Shown here piece by piece: positions 14,912 to 18,937 of a DNA stretch of 18,937 bases. This stretch comes from an uncultured Alphaproteobacteria bacterium (lineage in GTDB: Bacteria; Pseudomonadota; Alphaproteobacteria; Paracaedibacterales; CAIULA01), in contig CAIVFQ010000208.1 in assembly GCA_903905285.1 (NCBI GenBank), forward strand, positions 1 through 18,937, given 5' to 3'. The first letter of the stretch is position 1. Each line of letters opens with the position of its first letter. A program made the translations under genes and the position numbers. Under the pieces are notes generated by a model. It was not told the DNA's origin. It did not search any database and saw nothing but the letters and a program-made list of their open reading frames with translations.

Positions 14912-15244
14912 TTAGCTAGTAGCAGCCGTTCTTGTTGTAGCCGGTCTTGCGCTGGGTATGGCAGGAAGCTTAGAGCATGAACTTGCTTTTTTTGGTAACT
15001 CTAACCGTAGATCAACAGGGACTGCTGCCCACAGATCAACAGGAGAAGCTGCTTTAGGCGCTTGCGGTGCATCTGCTGCGGCTTCGTCTGCTATGCCAAG
15101 GTGCGCGGTATCAATGTGGAGAGGACGAGGAAAAAGACGGGAGGTCCTGGCCTGAGGTGCTTCAGCCCCATCTTGAGCAGCATAACCTGTGCTAACAAAA
15201 AAATATAAAGATGAAACCAAAATTCCAAACTGTTTAAGTGTCAT
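14912..15244 (-). CDS. Small secreted family protein, member 5 (type C)
   Basis: 110-residue exported protein, first member of the cluster in the direction of transcription. The ATG at 15244 has AGGGAG 7 nt upstream. Signal peptide MTLKQFGILVSSLYFFVST, then GYAAQDG, probably cut at AA/QD. The mature part is Ala/Pro/Arg-rich and low in complexity: RLFPRPLHIDTAHLG, an acidic Ala-rich stretch (IADEAAADAPQAPKAAS), and a basic Ser/Thr/Ala tail. The same RLF...IDTAHLG block ends the fused member 2. It begins 50 nt after ruvC ends and is read in the same direction. No family is recognised. Confidence 0.7.
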   Translation of the reverse strand: MTLKQFGILVSSLYFFVSTGYAAQDGAEAPQARTSRLFPRPLHIDTAHLGIADEAAADAPQAPKAASPVDLWAAVPVDLRLELPKKASSCSKLPAIPSARPATTRTAATS

Positions 15245-15276
15245 AATAATGCTCCCTTTTTTAAGTTACAGTGATA

Positions 15277-15305
15277 ATAATAAGCTAGAATTAATTAAGT
15301 ATTGA
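15277..15305 (-). promoter_or_regulatory. Possible promoter of small secreted member 5
   Basis: Minus-strand TCAATA (15300-15305), 17-nt spacer, TATTAT (15277-15282). The upstream box lies in the last codons of ruvC. This is the least conserved of the five, and read-through from ruvC is possible. Confidence 0.35.
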
Positions 15306-15783
15306 TTGATCCTCTTCGGTAATGGGCATGGCAAATGGCAGTCGCCAGAGCATCGGCCGCATCAGGTTTTAAGGTAGCTTGCAGGGTTGGCAACAATCGT
15401 TGCACCATCATCAACACCTGATGCTTGTCGGCGTGACCAACACCTACCACTGATTTTTTAATTTTGTTTGCTGAATATTCAAAAACAGGAACGTTTTGTG
15501 ATGCAGGGGCCAATAAAACAACCCCGCGCGCCATGCCTAATTTCAACGTAGACACGGCATTTGTGTTCATAAATGTTTCTTCAACAGCGGCCTCGTCAGG
15601 TTGATGAATTTTTAAAACCTCTATCAGGCCTTGGTATAAAGTATTTAGCCGTTCGGCTAAGCTAAGCTTAGCATCGGTATCAACCGTCCCTTGAGCAATA
15701 GGGGTAAGGCTGTTTCCCTGAACCCTGATAACCCCCCACCCAGTGTGGCGTAGGCCAGGGTCTAAGCCTAGGATTTTAGTCAC
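15295..15783 (-). CDS. ruvC: Holliday junction resolvase RuvC
   Basis: Dimeric endonuclease that cuts Holliday junctions made by RuvAB branch migration. It has 162 residues, normal length. RNase H-like fold with the acidic catalytic residues in place: Asp8 ([14 protein letters not shown]), Glu68 (AAVEETF), Asp141 and Asp144 ([16 protein letters not shown]). The basic DNA-binding segment [19 protein letters not shown] is also conserved. The start is a GTG at 15783, inside the end of aspS, giving an 8-nt overlap and suggesting coupled translation. ruvA and ruvB, often adjacent, are not here; the small secreted cluster follows instead. Confidence 0.97.
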   Translation of the reverse strand: MTKILGLDPGLRHTGWGVIRVQGNSLTPIAQGTVDTDAKLSLAERLNTLYQGLIEVLKIHQPDEAAVEETFMNTNAVSTLKLGMARGVVLLAPASQNVPVFEYSANKIKKSVVGVGHADKHQVLMMVQRLLPTLQATLKPDAADALATAICHAHYRRGSINT

Positions 15784-17587
15784 CAGAAGATTTGTCCGAG
15801 GACTTTAAAGGCATTTTGATTTGCAAATGAACTTCTTTCAATCGTTCAAGGTCAACCGCTGAAGGCGCCCCCATAAGTAAGTCTTGCGCCTGTTGATTTA
15901 ACGGAAAGGCAATAATCTCTCTTAGGTTGGGTTCATCAGCTAACAGCATGACGATGCGGTCAATACCAGGGGCACATCCACCATGCGGCGGTGCACCGTA
16001 TTTAAAGGCATTCAGTAACCCACCAAATTTGGCTTCAACAGCGGCCTGGTCATAGCCAACAATGTCAAAGGCTTTGTACATGACTTCTGGCAAATGGTTA
16101 CGAATGGCGCCACTGGATAATTCAATGCCATTACACACGATATCGTATTGGTAGGCTTTAATGGTTAAAGGGTCTTGGTTTTCCAAGGCGTGCAAGCCAC
16201 CCTGTGGCATTGAAAATGGGTTATGAGAGAAATCAATCTTGTTTGTTTCTTCATTCAATTCATACATGGGGAAATCAACGACCCAGCAAAATTTGAAGGT
16301 GTTTTGTTCAACAAGATTCAGATCATTACCAATGCGCGTGCGGGCCTGGCCAGCAACCTTTGCGGCTTTGTCAGCCTTGTCACACACGAAAAAGACAGCG
16401 TCGCCATCGTTAAGATTCGCCATTGTCTTTAAGGCTTGCAGTTGTTCAGCATTTAAGAATTTAGCAATTGGACCTTTGGCCTCTGCGCCCTCAAAAATAA
16501 TATATCCAAGGCCGGGTAATCCTAACCCTTGCGCCCAGCTGTTTAGTTTTTCAAAGAAACTGCGGGGTTGAGTAATAGCATTGGGGGCAGGAATGGCGCG
16601 AACCACACTGCCTTGTGCAATGGCCTTGGCAAAAACGCCAAAGTCTGCATTTTTGAAAACTTCCGATACGTCACTAATAAGCAGAGGATTGCGAAGGTCA
16701 GGCTTATCACAACCGTACTTTAACATCGCATCATGATAGGTAATGCGGGGGTAGGGATAAGAACCAATAGTACGCCCATTGGCAAATTCATTAAATACGC
16801 CGGTTAAGACGGGTTCGATAGCCGCAAAAACATCCTCTTGCATTACAAACGACATCTCAAAGTCAAGCTGGTAAAATTCACCTGGTGAGCGATCGGCGCG
16901 GGCATCTTCATCGCGAAAACAAGGGGCAATTTGGAAATAACGATCGAATCCAGCCACCATCAACAGCTGTTTGAATTGTTGCGGCGCCTGGGGCAGGGCA
17001 TAGAAATGACCGGGATGAATACGGCTGGGCACCAAAAAGTCGCGCGCGCCCTCTGGTGAAGAAGACGTCAAAATAGGGGTCTGGAATTCCATAAACCCTT
17101 GGTCAATCATACGGCGACGAATGGAGGAAATAATTTGTGACCGCAAAACAATGTTTTGGTGCAATTTTTCACGGCGTAAATCTAAAAAGCGATAGGTTAG
17201 GCGCGTTTCTTCAGGAAATTCAGCATGACTGTTTACCTGCAACGGCAGGCTTTCAACAAAAGATTGCACAACGATTGTATCGATTCGAACTTCGATTTCG
17301 CCTGTTGGCATCTTGCTGTTAATGGCATCCGAAGTGCGGGCATGAATAACCCCGGTTACGGTAATGACTGTTTCGTTACGCAAACCTTCGGCGATCTTAA
17401 AATCATCGCGCCCTTGTTCAATGACGCACTGGGTCAACCCATAATGGTCACGCAAATCGATAAAGACCAAATCACCATGGTCGCGTTTGCGGTGAACCCA
17501 TCCTGATAATTTAATGGTTTGACCAATGTGTGTTTGACGAAGTTCGCCGCATGTATGGGTGCGGTAGGGGGCTGATTTTAAAGACAT
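15776..17587 (-). CDS. aspS: Aspartyl-tRNA synthetase, probably non-discriminating
   Basis: Class IIb synthetase charging tRNA-Asp, 603 residues. An N-terminal anticodon-binding OB-fold (about 1-105) comes first, then the catalytic domain with motif 2 [11 protein letters not shown] (223-233) and motif 3 [11 protein letters not shown] (539-549), and the bacterial GAD insertion (about 290-420). In the OB-fold, [10 protein letters not shown] has His37 where tRNA-Asp-specific bacterial enzymes have Leu. His at this place is associated with enzymes that also charge tRNA-Asn, needing GatCAB for correction. The start is the ATG at 17587 ([17 protein letters not shown]); an upstream in-frame TTG at 17650 would add an unconserved stretch and overlap a terminator. 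It overlaps ruvC by 8 nt. Confidence 0.96.
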   Translation of the reverse strand: MSLKSAPYRTHTCGELRQTHIGQTIKLSGWVHRKRDHGDLVFIDLRDHYGLTQCVIEQGRDDFKIAEGLRNETVITVTGVIHARTSDAINSKMPTGEIEVRIDTIVVQSFVESLPLQVNSHAEFPEETRLTYRFLDLRREKLHQNIVLRSQIISSIRRRMIDQGFMEFQTPILTSSSPEGARDFLVPSRIHPGHFYALPQAPQQFKQLLMVAGFDRYFQIAPCFRDEDARADRSPGEFYQLDFEMSFVMQEDVFAAIEPVLTGVFNEFANGRTIGSYPYPRITYHDAMLKYGCDKPDLRNPLLISDVSEVFKNADFGVFAKAIAQGSVVRAIPAPNAITQPRSFFEKLNSWAQGLGLPGLGYIIFEGAEAKGPIAKFLNAEQLQALKTMANLNDGDAVFFVCDKADKAAKVAGQARTRIGNDLNLVEQNTFKFCWVVDFPMYELNEETNKIDFSHNPFSMPQGGLHALENQDPLTIKAYQYDIVCNGIELSSGAIRNHLPEVMYKAFDIVGYDQAAVEAKFGGLLNAFKYGAPPHGGCAPGIDRIVMLLADEPNLREIIAFPLNQQAQDLLMGAPSAVDLERLKEVHLQIKMPLKSSDKSSGD

Positions 17588-17630
17588 AAACTCAGGGAAT
17601 AATGAAACGCTAATGATTCTAAACAAATAG

Positions 17631-17667
17631 GAAAAACGGTGACTTGTCAAGATCTGGACAAATCACC
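17631..17667 (-). terminator. Intrinsic terminator of the exported-protein gene at 17676
   Basis: Minus-strand 11-bp stem GGTGATTTGTC / GACAAGTCACC (17657-17667 and 17638-17648, one mismatch) with an 8-nt loop, followed by GTTTTT (five T at 17632-17636). It begins 9 nt after the stop codon at 17676 and lies upstream of aspS, so it separates the two units. Confidence 0.8.
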
Positions 17668-17675
17668 AAAAGGGG

Positions 17676-18395
17676 TCAAATCTTTCGGATAACCGTTAAG
17701 ACATCCAAAAGAACCCTTAGCCGTTCATAGTCAGTTTCGGCATGGTAAGAATTGAAAAAATCAGTCGGGCGTGTGTGACCCACGGTAATGGCCATGCCTG
17801 TTCCAACGCCTGGAAAAACCCCCTGACAGTCAGGGTTATCGGCAAAATGGTTGCTTGTATCGCTGTGGCCATAACGTTGACCCCATCCGTTCCTCATGGG
17901 GCCAAAAACGAAATCAAATTTATATCTTAATAATCTGTGAACGCTGCCATCCCGCTTTGCAGGTGGTGGCAACACTTCCTCGCCAGACTTAAGGCCGAAA
18001 GCCGTATCTAAAATGATTTCAACTTTTTCATAAGCCGTTAATCGTCGGACTTCTTCCTGTAATTTTTGAGGGGCAAAAAGGTTAAAAACTCTTGTATTTC
18101 CCTTGATGATTGAAGACCCCTGGAAATTGGAAAGCTGGCTGTTTCCCGCAAACTTAAATTGAACAGAGTTAATTAACACCTCGTTACTTAAACGGGCATT
18201 GACCAGGTCAAGAAGCATGGGTTCTGAGTGAGCAGAAGAACCGCGAAAAAAACTGTATATGGCATTCAACATCGGGCGAAAACAGCTGCAACAACAGGAA
18301 GTTTCTGGATCGGTCTCTACTAAAGGCGTATCGCTTCCTTTTACGAAAGAAGAGTTTAAACACAAAAAACTTAAGAATAAAAACATGATCTTCAT
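17676..18395 (-). CDS. Exported protein with a Cys cluster, unknown function
   Basis: 239-residue protein I do not recognise. The start is the ATG at 18395 with AAGG about 9 nt upstream; an in-frame TTG three codons earlier is less likely. A signal peptide (MKIMFLFLSFLCLNSSFVKG) is followed by a remarkable Cys run, SCCCSCF (33-39), which could bind metal, be lipidated, or form disulfides. The rest is a mixed globular sequence with segments LVNARLSNEVLINSVQFKF, KVEIILDTAFGLKSGEEVLP and a His/Asp/Asn-rich stretch QRYGHSDTSNHFADNPD. It is monocistronic, with its own terminator, and diverges from the small secreted gene at 18578. A role outside the cytoplasm is inferred from the signal peptide only. 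Confidence 0.8.
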   Translation of the reverse strand: MKIMFLFLSFLCLNSSFVKGSDTPLVETDPETSCCCSCFRPMLNAIYSFFRGSSAHSEPMLLDLVNARLSNEVLINSVQFKFAGNSQLSNFQGSSIIKGNTRVFNLFAPQKLQEEVRRLTAYEKVEIILDTAFGLKSGEEVLPPPAKRDGSVHRLLRYKFDFVFGPMRNGWGQRYGHSDTSNHFADNPDCQGVFPGVGTGMAITVGHTRPTDFFNSYHAETDYERLRVLLDVLTVIRKI

Positions 18396-18497
18396 AACAA
18401 GCAACCTTAAATGTTTACAGTTAACATAATGTATGGCGGCATTATTAATATAAGGTCAATGAATAGAAAAAATTTTATTAAATAAAGAAAGCGCGTG

Positions 18498-18526
18498 TTA
18501 ACGTATTATTAAGTAATTTGTACTAT
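18498..18526 (+). promoter_or_regulatory. Promoter of the small secreted gene at 18578
   Basis: TTAACG (18498-18503), 17-nt spacer, TACTAT (18521-18526), 51 nt before the ATG. The boxes and spacing match the promoters of the 12941-15244 cluster, especially member 1. Confidence 0.6.
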
Positions 18527-18551
18527 TATTGTTGTTCGTAGTACAAATTAC
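18513..18551 (+). promoter_or_regulatory. Perfect 13-bp inverted repeat, probable operator
   Basis: GTAATTTGTACTA (18513-18525) and TAGTACAAATTAC (18539-18551) with a 13-nt loop. The first arm overlaps the -10 box and the second lies just after the expected transcription start, which is a usual place for a repressor site. A 5' mRNA hairpin is less likely because the first arm would mostly not be transcribed. The arms differ in sequence from the repeat at member 4. Confidence 0.55.
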
Positions 18552-18577
18552 CCCTTTTATTTTTTGGAGATTGTTAC

Positions 18578-18841
18578 ATGAAAAGTAATATGAAAAAAAT
18601 TTTGCTTTTGTCTGTTTTTGCTGTTCAAGCGTTTAGTTCGACTTCTTTTGCTGCAACGACGACGAATGACATAGTAGCCGGAATATATGAAAACCAAATA
18701 AAGTCATCTGGTCCCACCAGTGCGTATCCTTGTGTTGACGTATCTAACCTGGCGATTGTAACAAGCTTGGGTATAGACCCATCAGGTAAAACAATAGCCA
18801 CATTCAAGCTGCAAGTGCAACACAGTGTAAATTTTCATTAA
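18578..18841 (+). CDS. Small secreted protein, 3' end replaced by IS sequence
   Basis: 87-residue open frame. The ATG at 18578 has GGAGA (18566-18570) at good spacing. A Sec signal peptide (MKSNMKKILLLSVFAVQAF, then SSTSFAA) is probably cut at AA/TT. The mature part is about 60 residues, with one Cys (AYPCVDVSNL) and no recognised motif. The last 12 codons (from 18804) are the antisense of the transposase 3' end, and the stop at 18839 lies in that gene. The native C-terminus was therefore probably removed by insertion, and the visible ending (QVQHSVNFH) is accidental. Unlike the cluster proteins it has a different signal peptide, but a matching promoter. Confidence 0.65.
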   Translation: MKSNMKKILLLSVFAVQAFSSTSFAATTTNDIVAGIYENQIKSSGPTSAYPCVDVSNLAIVTSLGIDPSGKTIATFKLQVQHSVNFH

Positions 18842-18937
18842 AGACCTGAAGAGGAGTTTTCCACATCAGTTTCTTTCTTGGAGTTTCATTGTAGTTTAAG
18901 ATAGTTTCATCAAAGTCTTCTTGTGTCATATTTTTTA
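18780..18937. mobile_element. Insertion sequence edge (IS30-like), boundary not resolved
   Basis: The element carrying the transposase enters from the right. Its end must lie to the left of the transposase stop at 18804, probably within the 20-30 nt before it (around GTAAAACAATAGCCACATTC), where the terminal inverted repeat is expected. The other end is outside the window, so neither the repeat nor a target duplication can be confirmed. Confidence 0.5.
18804..18937 (-). CDS. IS30-type transposase, C-terminal end (partial)
   Basis: Minus-strand frame open from the window edge to TGA at 18804-18806. The visible residues, LNYNETPRKKLMWKTPLQVF then NENLHCVALAA, match the end of IS30 family DDE transposases, where the pattern N-x-R/T-P-R-K...-T-P-x-x-V-F...V-A-L precedes the stop. 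The catalytic residues lie beyond the window. The frame is read opposite to the small secreted gene, whose 3' end it overlaps by 38 nt. Confidence 0.75.
   Translation of the reverse strand, partial: KNMTQEDFDETILNYNETPRKKLMWKTPLQVFNENLHCVALAA

Noticed and set aside
12941..15244. CRISPR array or toxin-antitoxin island in the repetitive cluster
   Set aside because: Repeats are coding paralogues with irregular spacing; no short direct repeats with unique spacers, and no gene pair resembling a toxin with antitoxin.

Overview
The window looks like a chromosomal segment of a host-associated alphaproteobacterium, most likely from the Holosporales/Rickettsiales-like endosymbionts. This is inferred from gene content only: an F0 operon (atpI-atpB-atpE-b subunit) separated from F1, SCO1 and an RMND1/DUF155 protein, a BamF-type (DUF3035) lipoprotein, BioY for biotin uptake, moderately low G+C, many short secreted proteins of unknown function, and visible gene decay. 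No rRNA, tRNA or CRISPR array was seen.

Layout. (1) 1-3037, minus strand: one apparent transcription unit, RMND1-like > SCO1 > atpI > atpB > atpE > b subunit (cut by the window edge). The first three genes are joined by a 1-nt gap and a 4-nt overlap. (2) 3303-8052, plus strand: a secreted protein of unknown function, a papain-fold (NlpC/P60- or CHAP-like) exported peptidase whose signal peptide is out of frame, bioY, and lon. (3) 8053-8723: an inverted palindromic repeat element and a frameshifted small secreted-protein gene that had to be assembled from two frames. (4) 8724-12872, minus strand: a tight envelope-protein operon, 2TM protein > lspA > bamF-like > catalytically dead M16 protein > active M16 peptidase. 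(5) 12941-15244, minus strand: a tandem cluster of five short genes that share a signal peptide and promoter but have divergent mature parts. I sort the bodies into three types, A, B and C. In transcription order they run C, B, A, a B+C fusion, A. (6) 15295-17587, minus strand: ruvC and aspS, overlapping by 8 nt. (7) 17676-18937: a minus-strand exported protein with a Cys cluster and a terminator, then a plus-strand small secreted protein whose 3' end runs into the end of an IS30-type transposase gene.

The most distinctive part is region 5. Members have lost a start codon, gained early stops, fused, and amplified a perfect 69-bp internal repeat. A TTAACG-N17-TACTAT type promoter is recognisable before the family members and again before the unrelated small secreted gene at 18578. 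Together this looks like a fast-evolving family of exported peptides under common control. Whether they act on the host, on competitors or on the cell envelope cannot be told from sequence.

The housekeeping parts fit together conventionally: F0 with SCO1 for respiration, LspA with a lipoprotein client and M16 proteases for envelope maturation, RuvC/AspS for information processing, and Lon for protein quality control.
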